Below, piece by piece: positions 17,235-25,893 of a DNA stretch of 40,004 bases (position 1 is its first letter; every line of letters starts with the position of its first letter). A program made the translations under genes and the position numbers. Source of the DNA: Armatimonadota bacterium (GTDB lineage Bacteria > Bacteroidota > Ignavibacteria > OLB7); contig JADZEY010000108.1 in assembly GCA_020850315.1 (NCBI GenBank), positions 1 to 40,004 on the forward strand, given 5' to 3'. Below the pieces are notes generated by a model that ran no database searches, was not told where the DNA came from, and worked only from the letters and a program-made list of their open reading frames with translations.

Positions 17235-17852
17235 GTGCCACGCCACATCATCCATCATCCCAAATATCTGGGCGAAAACTTGCGCCGCCTGCGGCAATCA
17301 CGCGATTGGACGCTGGAGCGATTGGGGAACGCTGCCGGGGTGACAAAAGGCTACGTGTCGCTGGTAGAATCGGGGAAACGGGCCCCCCACTGGGCAACGT
17401 TGATGCGGATGATCCATGGTTTGGGAACCACACTTTGTTGGTTCTTCACGCGAGCCGAATCCGTTCCAATGCCAGAGGATGGGGTGCGCAGCCGCCGCGC
17501 CGATAGAATTGTGGTGACCGGCCCGCCACTCAGCGATAAAGGGCATCACCTATCCCTACCAACCGAGCCGTACACACACATCTTAACTCCATTTCATGAG
17601 GGATTGCAGACCGAGGCGGTGGAAGTGTTCCTGCCACCTCACACCGAATGGGCCATAGAGCCGATCAGTTTTGGCGGCATGGTGGCAGCCTATGGGCTGA
17701 AAGGCCGGATGCTGTTGGTGATGGAAGGAACGGAGTACATCGTGCATGAAGGGGAGGTTCTTCACTATGATGGCAGTTGCCCACACCAGCTTCGCAACTA
17801 CACCGATCACCCCTCCTTGGTGCTGCTGACAATCTCACCCGTGGCGTTGTGA
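17235..17852 (+). CDS. XRE-family transcriptional regulator with C-terminal cupin domain
   Basis: The 205-residue protein begins (GTG 17235) with a helix-turn-helix domain at about residues 12-65, visible as LGENLRRLRQSRDWTLERLGNAAGVTKGYVSLVESG. A linker follows, and a cupin_2 barrel occupies residues 115-200, with a VHEGEVLHYDGSCPHQLRN core. This architecture is a common one-component regulator in which the cupin senses a small molecule, often tied to amino acid, polyamine or oxidative metabolism. The effector here is unknown. It is the last plus-strand gene before a convergent junction with the MoeB-rhodanese gene, and two palindromic structures lie in that gap. Confidence 0.87.
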   Translation: MPRHIIHHPKYLGENLRRLRQSRDWTLERLGNAAGVTKGYVSLVESGKRAPHWATLMRMIHGLGTTLCWFFTRAESVPMPEDGVRSRRADRIVVTGPPLSDKGHHLSLPTEPYTHILTPFHEGLQTEAVEVFLPPHTEWAIEPISFGGMVAAYGLKGRMLLVMEGTEYIVHEGEVLHYDGSCPHQLRNYTDHPSLVLLTISPVAL

Positions 17853-17930
17853 ATCGGGGGCTTTTGTGAAGTCGGTAGAAAGAAGCGACGAAGAACCGTA
17901 GCATCGCTCATCTCCCTCCGTTCGTCATTG

Positions 17931-18017
17931 CCCCGAATGATTCGGGGTCTTCGACAAGGAGTCTTCAACGAAGCACCGCCAGATGGTCTTGCGCCGCTGC
18001 TTCGCGGTGCTTCGTTG
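17931..18017. repeat. Two palindromes between convergent genes
   Basis: CCCCGAAT-G-ATTCGGGG (17931-17947) is a perfect 8-1-8 palindrome. Nineteen bases later CAACGAAGCACCGC (17966-17979) pairs perfectly with GCGGTGCTTCGTTG (18004-18017) around a 24-base loop. No T-run follows on either strand. The position between the ends of the XRE-cupin gene and the MoeB-rhodanese gene would suit a bidirectional terminator or a REP/MITE-like repeat. Confidence 0.75.
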
Positions 18018-18039
18018 CTATCCCGCAGTGTAGCTCTGG

Positions 18040-19203
18040 CTAATACTTCGGCACGCTTGGATCCACGCGGTCGCTCCAGGCAAGAATCCCCCCGGCAAGG
18101 TTCTCCAAATTGCTGTAGCCAAGCGACTGCAGATACTCAACCGCCTTCCCCGAACGCGCTCCCGAGCGGCAATGGATCACCACCCTCCCTTCACGTGGAA
18201 TTTCGGAGTAGCGTGCTGGAATCTCGCCCAGCGGAATCAAGGCTCCGCCCAAATTGCACAGGTCGTACTCGTGCGGTTCGCGCACGTCAATCAGTGTGTG
18301 TGGTGTGCCGCTGCTGCGCAGTTCGGCAAGCTGTTCAACGGTGATTTCTGGTAGTGCCATGGCTGCTGTTGATTGTTTGTGAGATGTCTGGCTCTGGGCT
18401 GGTATGCCGCAGAACTCTTGGTAATCTATCAATCCTGTGATTGTTGGATGCTGGCCGCAGAGTGGGCAGTCGGGGTCGCGGGCAAACCGCAGCTCGCGGA
18501 ATTGCATTGCCAGCGCGTCGTACAGAAGCAACCGTCCAATCAGCGGCTCGCCGATTCCGGTCAGCACCTTCACTGTTTCGGTGGCCTGCAACGTGCCGAT
18601 CACCCCCGGCAAAACCCCCAACACCCCCCCCTCGGCACAGCTGGAGACTGACCCCGGCGGCGGTGGCTCGGGATACAAGCAACGGTAGCAGGGGCCATGC
18701 TTGCTCCAGAATGTGGAGGCTTGCCCCTCGAACCGAAAAATGGATCCGTAGATGTTGGGGATCCCCAGCAACACCGCCACGTCGTTGCTAAGGTAGCGTG
18801 TGGGGAAGTTGTCGGTTCCGTCAACAATGGCGTTGTAGCCGGTTGCAATCGGCATGGCGTTGGCACTGGTGAACGGTTCGTCGTGGGTCACAACCTCAAT
18901 GTGCTGGTTGATCTCCAGCATCCGCTTCCGTGCCGACTCCACTTTTTTCTTTCCTACCTCGGGGGTTCCATGCAGCACTTGGCGTTGCAGGTTCGATTCC
19001 TCCACAACATCGCTATCCACAATGCCGATGTGGCCAACCCCGGCGGCGGCCAAGTACAACGCCAGCGGGGAACCCAATCCCCCCGCACCAATCAGCAGCA
19101 CGCTGGATTCTTTCAGCCGTCGCTGCCCCTCTATCCCAAATTCAGGAAGCAGGATGTGGCGGCTGTAGCGGCGCAGCTCGTTGGGCGTTAGTTGCGTGGG
19201 CAT
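18040..19203 (-). CDS. MoeB/ThiF-type adenylyltransferase fused to rhodanese (MoeZ-like)
   Basis: The 387-residue protein has an E1-like domain (residues about 5-250) and a rhodanese domain (about 280-387). The first adenylates the C-terminal glycine of a ubiquitin-like sulfur carrier (MoaD or ThiS class). The nucleotide-binding GAGGLGSPLALYLAAAGVG and the SDVVEESNLQRQ segment are clear. The CYRC and CPLC pairs should hold the structural zinc. The conserved SSCAEGGVLGVLPGVIG region follows CYRC. The rhodanese loop CRSGAR places the persulfide cysteine at residue 345. Start ATG 19201-19203 is preferred over an upstream extension. Which sulfur carrier it serves cannot be told; molybdopterin synthesis would fit with ModAB in the window. 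Confidence 0.9.
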   Translation of the reverse strand: MPTQLTPNELRRYSRHILLPEFGIEGQRRLKESSVLLIGAGGLGSPLALYLAAAGVGHIGIVDSDVVEESNLQRQVLHGTPEVGKKKVESARKRMLEINQHIEVVTHDEPFTSANAMPIATGYNAIVDGTDNFPTRYLSNDVAVLLGIPNIYGSIFRFEGQASTFWSKHGPCYRCLYPEPPPPGSVSSCAEGGVLGVLPGVIGTLQATETVKVLTGIGEPLIGRLLLYDALAMQFRELRFARDPDCPLCGQHPTITGLIDYQEFCGIPAQSQTSHKQSTAAMALPEITVEQLAELRSSGTPHTLIDVREPHEYDLCNLGGALIPLGEIPARYSEIPREGRVVIHCRSGARSGKAVEYLQSLGYSNLENLAGGILAWSDRVDPSVPKY

Positions 19204-19252
19204 TGGATTGGATATTGCACAGTAGAAAATTTTTGGCCAAGATAGCACCGAA

Positions 19253-19284
19253 ATTGCACCGAAGGATCAATCTTCCGGTGCAAT
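19253..19284. promoter_or_regulatory. 32-base interrupted dyad in a divergent promoter region
   Basis: ATTGCACCG (19253-19261) and CGGTGCAAT (19276-19284) are exact reverse complements. The inner 14 bases are also largely complementary (AGGAT with ATCTT, one wobble). A direct CACCGAA copy lies just upstream at 19246-19252. It sits between the MoeB-rhodanese start (19203) and the metallophosphoesterase start (19332), so it could be an operator or a transcript hairpin. Confidence 0.55.
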
Positions 19285-19331
19285 GATAATTCTGTTGGCT
19301 TCGTCCGCCACTTCGCCTAAATTCCAACGCA

Positions 19332-20366
19332 ATGGAGCAACAACCACAGCAACCGCAAGCCTCGCCCAACAGCGTAAGCCGCCGCAAATTTCTTGGGGGG
19401 CTTGGGCTTACGCTGTTAGGGGGAACCGCTGCGGTGGCTGCCGACCATTGCGGGGCTACGCAACCAGGGGTGGCAATAGCGCCACAGTATCCAAGCATCC
19501 CCGTTTCCGAGCCGCTGCGCAAGCTGATTGTGGTTGGCGATACCCAGCGGACAACATGGCCCGAGCGGTTGTTCTTGGGGCGCACCCAAAACGACACCGA
19601 ACGGAGCCAAGTTCTGCGGGCCATTGCCGATGAGAAACCGGACCTTCTGCTGCATCTGGGTGATATGGTTGCCGCTGGCGAGGATGCCGACGACTGGGCA
19701 TATTTCGACACCCTATCCGCCGCGCTGCGCCAGCAAAACACGCCAGTGCTGGCATTGTTGGGGAACCATGACTACGGGATGTGGCGGCATAGCAAACGGG
19801 TGCTGCAACTGTGCCACAATCGCTTCCCCAACACCCTTAATCGCCCTGCTGTCAGGCGGGTTGGCGGGATTGCTTTGGTGTTGCTGGACTCCAACTTCAG
19901 CCACATTCCCCCCTGGATACAAAGGGAGCAGCAGCAGGAATACCGCAAAGCCTTACGCCACCTTGACGACGACCCAACGGTTCGCACTGTGATCGTGGCT
20001 TCGCACCACCCACCGTACAGCAACAGCCAGCTTGGGGGCGATAGTCGCGTGGCCGATGAGTTCGCCCAGCCTTTTTTGGAGTCAAGAAAAGGGGGACTCT
20101 ATCTGTCGGGGCATGTGCATTCCTACGAGCGATTCAGCCAGGAGGGGCGGGTGTTTGTGATAAGCGGCGGCGGCGGCGGGCCACGCCGTGCGGTCAGCAA
20201 TGGGGCGGATCGTCCGTTCACCAACGACCAGTACCAGATCGGCTCGGTTCGCCCGTTCCATTACCTGCGGATCGCCGTGGCCGAGCGTGGGCTTTACTGC
20301 GAAGTGATGATGCTGAAAGGAACAACGTTTGAATGTGGCGACCAATTTCACATTGGGCATGGATAA
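19332..20366 (+). CDS. Tat-exported calcineurin-like metallophosphoesterase
   Basis: A 344-residue hydrolase with a twin-arginine signal (SRRKFLG, residues 16-22) and a hydrophobic segment ending near AVAAD. The binuclear-metal motifs appear in order: VVGDTQ (position of the usual GDxH, with Thr and Gln in place of x-His), HLGDMV, GNHDYG, ASHHPPYSNS and LSGHVHSYERF. Related enzymes include purple acid phosphatase-like proteins that cleave phosphomonoesters or diesters outside the cytoplasm. The first motif lacks its usual histidine, which may alter one metal site. The stop codon overlaps the start of the GWxTD gene (ATGGATAA), indicating translational coupling. It is divergent from the MoeB-rhodanese gene. 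Confidence 0.86.
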   Translation: MEQQPQQPQASPNSVSRRKFLGGLGLTLLGGTAAVAADHCGATQPGVAIAPQYPSIPVSEPLRKLIVVGDTQRTTWPERLFLGRTQNDTERSQVLRAIADEKPDLLLHLGDMVAAGEDADDWAYFDTLSAALRQQNTPVLALLGNHDYGMWRHSKRVLQLCHNRFPNTLNRPAVRRVGGIALVLLDSNFSHIPPWIQREQQQEYRKALRHLDDDPTVRTVIVASHHPPYSNSQLGGDSRVADEFAQPFLESRKGGLYLSGHVHSYERFSQEGRVFVISGGGGGPRRAVSNGADRPFTNDQYQIGSVRPFHYLRIAVAERGLYCEVMMLKGTTFECGDQFHIGHG

Positions 20367-21789
20367 CAATATCAGGATTGGCAAGACAATGGTGAGGGCA
20401 GCCGTCAGCTGCTTGGGGCCGCAGTGTGCGATTGCTGCGTTCTTTCTATTTCTGCTGGCGATTCCGTCAGCCGCCCAGGTTCCGGCCAGCCGCCAACCGC
20501 CGACGTTAGAGCAGTTGGCAGCCATGGGGGATGATTACTTTCTTGAAGTGACCACTCTTCCCGGAAACGAAGCTGGGCGTGGCCGGGCGATTATCAGCTT
20601 CCGGCTGAGTTATGACCTGCTCAACTTCCGCAAAGCCGGGCGCGATGCCGATGGCGCGGAAGCCTACATCGCAACCCCGGCGCTCTATGCCGAGGCTATC
20701 GGCTCCGATGGAGTAGTGGTGGGAAGCGGGGAGTGGAGCGATACGGTGAGGGTTGTGGGATACGGGGGAACAAACTCCCGCTCGCTATTTGTGTGTGGTG
20801 TTGTGGAGTTGCAGCTTCGCCCCGACATCTACACCTTCAGCTACAGCCTACGCGATGGCGCGATTGAGCCTGTGTTCCGCCAAACCACTCCCCCCCAAGT
20901 GATGGATGATTTCCGCTCCAACTCCCCTGCAATCGGGACCCCGTTGTTTCTGCGCAGAACGTCGGGCGACACCATGACCGCTGCGGGGATAGATGGAAAT
21001 GCCAAGTTCGGCGGGCCGTTGGTGGCGTATGTCCCGTTGGCTTCGCGAGTGGGGCCTGGCACGCTTGGTTGGCAGTTGCTGAACGCACCGTCGGCATCGG
21101 GCGATGGCGACCACAGCACAACACCTGTGGCCGAAGGGAATGGAGAGTTGTTAGGTGCGATGACGCTAAGCCAAGCAGATTGCAACCAGGGGTATATCAG
21201 TGTTATGGGGCTGCGCGAAGGCATTCCGCCCGGAGCCTACGGGGCGATCGTGAACATCCCAAGCGCGGGGCTTCCACCGGCTGAGTATCTGCTGGTGCTG
21301 ACCTTGCACGCTGGGGGAAGCAGCGTCACCGATACGGTTCCGTTTGCGTTGCGCTGGATTGATATGCCGGTCTCGTTGCTGCGTCCGGAGTATGCAATCC
21401 GCGCTTTGTACCCGATTGCGCCGGAGGACACGATTGACGAACTGCTTTCTGGCAGCAAGGAGGATCGGGCCGAGGCGTTGAATAACTTCTGGCAGCAGCG
21501 CGACCCCACCCCCGCCACCCGATACAACGAGCGGATGGCCGAGTACTACCGCCGGGTTGATTACGCGTACTTCAATTTCAAAAACTTGGAGCAGCGGGAT
21601 GGCGTGCAAAGCGATCGTGGAAAAATCTACATCCTGTACGGCCCCCCAACCACGGTTGATTGGCAGATGCAGCCGGGGGCATCCCCGCGTGAGGTATGGA
21701 CCTACCGCAATGCCGTCAATCGCCAGTTTATCTTTGCCGATGGGGGGGCAACCGGGGCTTATCGCTTAATTGAGTATCACGATCTGTGA
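20359..21789 (+). CDS. GWxTD-domain protein with divergent signature
   Basis: The 476-residue exported protein begins at ATG 20359, eight bases inside the metallophosphoesterase; a further ATG at 20389 is possible. The N-terminus carries a signal segment (AIAAFFLFLLAIPSAAQ). A long beta-rich region then leads to a C-terminal module (about residues 380-476) with RMAEYYRRVDYAYFNF, RGKIYILYGPP and PREVWTYRN, which is the GWxTD domain layout known from Bacteroidota/Chlorobiota and related phyla. In the usual G-W-x-T-D position this protein reads G-V-Q-S-D, so the name-giving Trp and Thr are replaced. Function of the family is unknown. Confidence 0.8.
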   Translation: MDNNIRIGKTMVRAAVSCLGPQCAIAAFFLFLLAIPSAAQVPASRQPPTLEQLAAMGDDYFLEVTTLPGNEAGRGRAIISFRLSYDLLNFRKAGRDADGAEAYIATPALYAEAIGSDGVVVGSGEWSDTVRVVGYGGTNSRSLFVCGVVELQLRPDIYTFSYSLRDGAIEPVFRQTTPPQVMDDFRSNSPAIGTPLFLRRTSGDTMTAAGIDGNAKFGGPLVAYVPLASRVGPGTLGWQLLNAPSASGDGDHSTTPVAEGNGELLGAMTLSQADCNQGYISVMGLREGIPPGAYGAIVNIPSAGLPPAEYLLVLTLHAGGSSVTDTVPFALRWIDMPVSLLRPEYAIRALYPIAPEDTIDELLSGSKEDRAEALNNFWQQRDPTPATRYNERMAEYYRRVDYAYFNFKNLEQRDGVQSDRGKIYILYGPPTTVDWQMQPGASPREVWTYRNAVNRQFIFADGGATGAYRLIEYHDL

Positions 21790-21994
21790 GAACTGAAGGG
21801 GCATTTGTCGGTAAGGCTCTATATTGCGCCCCGTGTGTCTGGGGTCGAACCGACTGAATTGCACGAAGACGACGACTTCCTTTCCCGTAATAGCCTTCAA
21901 AGCCGCCTGCTTTCCACACAATTCAGTCTGCCGATTTCTGGTTTCCCACGGGCCATCCAGCCTTTGCCAACAACAACATTTTGCTTCCGCGACC

Positions 21995-24900
21995 ATGAGC
22001 ACGTTCGGTCTGAACTCCGCGTATATCAACGAAATGTATTACGAGTTCCTCCGCAATCCCAATGCGTTCGATGCAACGTGGCGAACCTTTTTCGCCACCT
22101 ACAATCCGAACGAGGAAACGCAGGAGAATGAACTTCCTGCCACCCCGCCACGCACCAACCAAGCAGCTGCTCCGGCGCCAGTATCGGCGGCCCCGGCACC
22201 AACGCCGACCCCGGCAGCCACCGGGCCGCAGCCACGCAATGGCAATACCCCGCCGGCATCAGCTGCGCCGCAAAATGTGGAGCCACCGGCGGCCAAACCT
22301 GCCCCGGCAGCAAAATCACCCCAGCCGGTTCCCGATGGTGCGCGCCAGCTAACCAGTGTGGCATTGCGGATTGCCCAGAATATGGAGCAAAGCCTAGATG
22401 TCCCAACAGCAACCTCCTTCCGGGAAGTCCCCGTGAAGTTGCTGGAAGAGAACAGGATTCTGCTGAACAGCTACCTGAAGGCAACCGATGGTGGAAAACT
22501 GAGTTTCACCCACCTTGTCGGGTGGGCATTGGTGAAGGCGTTGGGGCAGTATCCATCCCTGAACAACGAGTTCCGCGCCATTGATGGCAAATCCTATCTG
22601 GTTGTCCGGCCCGATGTTAATCTGGGATTGGCAATTGACCTTCAACGCCCCGATGGTGGCCGCTCGCTGGTGGTTCCCAGCATCAAGCGTGCCAACACCA
22701 TGGACTTTCGGCAGTTCTACGAGAGCTACGAGGCGATTGTCCGCAAGGCGCGCCAGGGGAAACTTGGCCCCGACGATTATGCAGGAACCTCCATCACCCT
22801 CACCAACCCGGGAACGATTGGTACCAACGCCTCGGTACCACGGCTGATGGTTGGGCAAGGGACCATCATCGCCACCGGCTCAATCAACTACCCTGCGGCC
22901 TACCAAGCAATGGATTCCGCCACGTTAAGCGAGCTTGGTGTCAGCAAGGTGATGCAGATGACCTCCACCTACGATCACCGTATTATCCAGGGGGCCGAAT
23001 CCGGATTGTTTTTGGCCTACGTTCAGGAATTGCTCACCGGTGAACATGGGTTCTACGATGAGATTTTCAACAGCCTGCAGATACCCTACAAGGCATTGCT
23101 ATGGCAACGCGACCGCCACCCTGCACTGTTCGGAATTGACCGGGGTGAGATGATCCGCGAACAGCAGCGGATTCTGCAGATGATTAACAGCTATCGGATG
23201 CGTGGCCACCTTCACGCACACCTTGATCCACTTGGGCGCGAGGTTCAGTATCAGCCGGAGCTTGACCCTGCCACCTACGGCCTAACCATCTGGGACTTCG
23301 ACCGCCGATTTAGCGCGGGGGGTCTTGCCGGGCAGGATGAGATGAATCTGCGGGATATTCTTACTGTGCTTCGCGACACCTACACCCAACGGATCGGTGT
23401 GGAGTTCATGCACATCCAGGACATTGACGAGCGGAACTGGCTGCAAGAACGGATGGAGCGCACCCGCAACCAGCCAAAACTAACCCCCGAACAGCGGCGG
23501 CGAATTCTGCAGAAACTGAGCGAGGCCGAGGTGTTCGAGAAGTTCCTTCAGACGAAGTACACCGGCCACAAACGGTTCTCGCTGGAAGGAAGTGAAACCA
23601 TGATTCCGATGATTGAGGAGATGGTGTATGCCGCTGCCGATGATGGAGTGAAAGAAGTGCTGATTGGAATGGCACACCGTGGCCGCCTGAATATGCTGGC
23701 AAACGTGCTTGGGAAAAATGCCGGGAAAATTTTTGGGGAATTTGAGGATGCTCACGGCGTGGACACCGTAACCGTGCTTGGTTCCGGCGATGTGAAATAT
23801 CACTTGGGCGCGCGCGGGATTGCCCAGACCGACAGCGGCGCAACAATTGGAATGTGGCTGGCACCAAACCCAAGCCACCTTGAAGCAGTAAATCCAGTGA
23901 TTGAAGGGATGACCCGCGCCCGCCAGGACCGCGCCGGTGCCGGAAGCTACGGCCACTACATCCCCCTACTGGTGCACGGCGACGCAGCCTTTGCCGGCCA
24001 GGGAGTTGTTGCCGAAGGGCTGAACATGAGCCAGTTGAACGGCTATCGGACTGGGGGAACAATTCATCTGGTGATCAATAACCAAATTGGCTTCACAGCA
24101 TCCCCCGACGACACCCGCTCCGGCATCTACGCCACCGACATCGCCAAGATGTTGCACGTCCCAATCTTTCATGTGAATGCCGACGACCCAGAGGCCTCGG
24201 TGTATGTGATGGGGTTGGCCTACGAGTATCGCCAGCGTTTCAACCGTGATGTTGTGGTGGATCTGTACTGCTACCGTCGGCATGGCCATAACGAGACCGA
24301 CGAACCGAGCTACACCCAGCCGGTGATGTATAAAAAAATTCGTTCCCATCCATCGGCACGCTTGGTGTACACGGGGCGGCTGCTCCGCAATGGCACGCTG
24401 ACAACTGATGATGTTGACCGGATGGAAGGTGAGTTCCGTGAGAAGTTGGAGGCGTTGCTTGCGGCCACCAAAGCACAACCAATGCCATCTGTTCCAAGCG
24501 ACCCGCTGGCCGAACAACAGATCAACCCGGTGAACACTTGGACCAACCCCAACACCGGGGTTCCTGAATTTGTGCTGAAGCATATTGCCGAGCAGCTTTC
24601 AACAATCCCACAAGGGTTTGAGATTCATCCCAAGCTGGCCAAAATTGTTGAAGGGCGGATGAACGCCGTCAACGATGGAAAGATTGATTGGGCGCTGGCC
24701 GAATCATTAGCGTTTGGATCGCTGCTGCTGGAAGGGCATCCGATTCGTTTGTCGGGCCAGGACTCGCGGCGCGGAACATTCTCCCAACGCCACGCAGCAC
24801 TGATGGATCAAACCACTGGCCAAGCCTACGTTCCGCTGAACAATCTGGGGGAAACGCAGGCTCCGTTTATGGCCTATGATTCTCCGTTGTCGGAGTATGC

Positions 24901-25717
24901 AGTGCTTGGGTTCGAGTATGGCTATGCCGTGGTGGATCCGCAAGCATTGGTGTTGTGGGAGGCGCAGTTCGGCGATTTCGTTAACGGTGCCCAGATTGTG
25001 ATTGACCAGTTTATCTCCTCCAGCGAAGACAAGTGGGGCCAAACAAGCGGCTTGGTGATGCTGTTGCCTCATGCCTTTGAAGGCCAAGGTCCGGAACATT
25101 CATCGGGGCGTTTGGAGCGGTTCTTGACGTTGGGAGCCGAGGACAACATGCAAGTGGTGATCCCATCAACCGCCGCGCAATACTTCCATGTTTTGCGGCG
25201 GCAGATGAAACGTGAGGTCCGCAAGCCGTTGATTGTTATGACCCCCAAGAGCCTGCTTCGCGACCCGATGGTGGCTTCGGCTTTGGGTGAGATGACAACT
25301 GGCTCGTTCCAGACGATCATTCCCGATGCTGAGATTAGCAACCCACAAGCGGTGAACCGGGTTATCTTCTGCTCCGGCAAGGTCTATTATGATTTGCTTC
25401 GGGCTCGGCGTGCGTCGGGGCAGCTGGATGTGGCGATTGTTCGGATTGAGCAACTCTATCCCTTCCCCTTCGATGAAGTGCTGAACCAACTAAAAATCTA
25501 CGACCACGTTCGCGATATTGTGTGGTTGCAAGAAGAGCCAAAAAACATGGGTGCATGGCCAACGTTTGCCCACAACTTCTTGGCGTTGATTTTTGACCAC
25601 CAAAAACTCTCCTTCTTGGGCCGCCCTGCATCGGGAAGCCCTGCATCCGGTAGCGGAAGGCTGCATGGATTGGAGCAATCGGAGATTATGCGCCGGGCAT
25701 TGGAGTTCAGCAAATAG
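21995..25717 (+). CDS. kgd: Fused 2-oxoglutarate dehydrogenase E2-E1 (Kgd/OdhA type)
   Basis: A 1240-residue polypeptide joining three parts: a short N-terminal E1-type segment (residues 1-40, NEMYYEFLRNPNAFDATWRTFF), an Ala/Pro linker (about 45-105), an E2 acyltransferase catalytic domain (about 110-345) and a full E1 thiamine-diphosphate domain (about 400-1240). The E2 signature TYDHRIIQGAESG has its His at residue 328. E1 landmarks include AHRGRLNMLANVLGK near residue 560 and RRHGHNETDEP. No lipoyl domain is present, as in actinobacterial Kgd/OdhA, so a separate lipoyl E2 is expected. It acts in the TCA cycle converting 2-oxoglutarate to succinyl-CoA. ATG 21995 starts the conserved N-terminus; the frame is open upstream to 21824 without support. 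Confidence 0.94.
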   Translation: MSTFGLNSAYINEMYYEFLRNPNAFDATWRTFFATYNPNEETQENELPATPPRTNQAAAPAPVSAAPAPTPTPAATGPQPRNGNTPPASAAPQNVEPPAAKPAPAAKSPQPVPDGARQLTSVALRIAQNMEQSLDVPTATSFREVPVKLLEENRILLNSYLKATDGGKLSFTHLVGWALVKALGQYPSLNNEFRAIDGKSYLVVRPDVNLGLAIDLQRPDGGRSLVVPSIKRANTMDFRQFYESYEAIVRKARQGKLGPDDYAGTSITLTNPGTIGTNASVPRLMVGQGTIIATGSINYPAAYQAMDSATLSELGVSKVMQMTSTYDHRIIQGAESGLFLAYVQELLTGEHGFYDEIFNSLQIPYKALLWQRDRHPALFGIDRGEMIREQQRILQMINSYRMRGHLHAHLDPLGREVQYQPELDPATYGLTIWDFDRRFSAGGLAGQDEMNLRDILTVLRDTYTQRIGVEFMHIQDIDERNWLQERMERTRNQPKLTPEQRRRILQKLSEAEVFEKFLQTKYTGHKRFSLEGSETMIPMIEEMVYAAADDGVKEVLIGMAHRGRLNMLANVLGKNAGKIFGEFEDAHGVDTVTVLGSGDVKYHLGARGIAQTDSGATIGMWLAPNPSHLEAVNPVIEGMTRARQDRAGAGSYGHYIPLLVHGDAAFAGQGVVAEGLNMSQLNGYRTGGTIHLVINNQIGFTASPDDTRSGIYATDIAKMLHVPIFHVNADDPEASVYVMGLAYEYRQRFNRDVVVDLYCYRRHGHNETDEPSYTQPVMYKKIRSHPSARLVYTGRLLRNGTLTTDDVDRMEGEFREKLEALLAATKAQPMPSVPSDPLAEQQINPVNTWTNPNTGVPEFVLKHIAEQLSTIPQGFEIHPKLAKIVEGRMNAVNDGKIDWALAESLAFGSLLLEGHPIRLSGQDSRRGTFSQRHAALMDQTTGQAYVPLNNLGETQAPFMAYDSPLSEYAVLGFEYGYAVVDPQALVLWEAQFGDFVNGAQIVIDQFISSSEDKWGQTSGLVMLLPHAFEGQGPEHSSGRLERFLTLGAEDNMQVVIPSTAAQYFHVLRRQMKREVRKPLIVMTPKSLLRDPMVASALGEMTTGSFQTIIPDAEISNPQAVNRVIFCSGKVYYDLLRARRASGQLDVAIVRIEQLYPFPFDEVLNQLKIYDHVRDIVWLQEEPKNMGAWPTFAHNFLALIFDHQKLSFLGRPASGSPASGSGRLHGLEQSEIMRRALEFSK

Positions 25718-25817
25718 AGATACAGAGCCTGCCAAAGGGCTTTCAAGATTTGCAGCCAGTGAGTATCATCGCGGCCGCAAAGGTTATCACACAAAAGCCG
25801 CCGCTGGTTTTGCACTG

Positions 25818-25840
25818 CGCCGATGCCTTCTGCATCGGCG
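25818..25840 (+). terminator. Hairpin after the kgd-type gene, possible terminator
   Basis: CGCCGATGC and GCATCGGCG form a perfect 9-bp stem with a CTTCT loop, followed by TTGTTG. The weak T-content after the stem makes it a plausible but not ideal intrinsic terminator. It lies 101 bases after the stop codon and 54 bases before the thioredoxin gene. Confidence 0.6.
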
Positions 25841-25893
25841 TTGTTGCATGGGGGGAAGGGAAACATCAACGACTATAAAAGCATTCAGAAACC

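Noticed and set aside
17928-18344. 138-codon plus-strand open frame over palindromes and the rhodanese end
   Set aside because: It overlaps the well-supported MoeB-rhodanese gene on the other strand and includes the palindromes; composition looks like translated repeat sequence.
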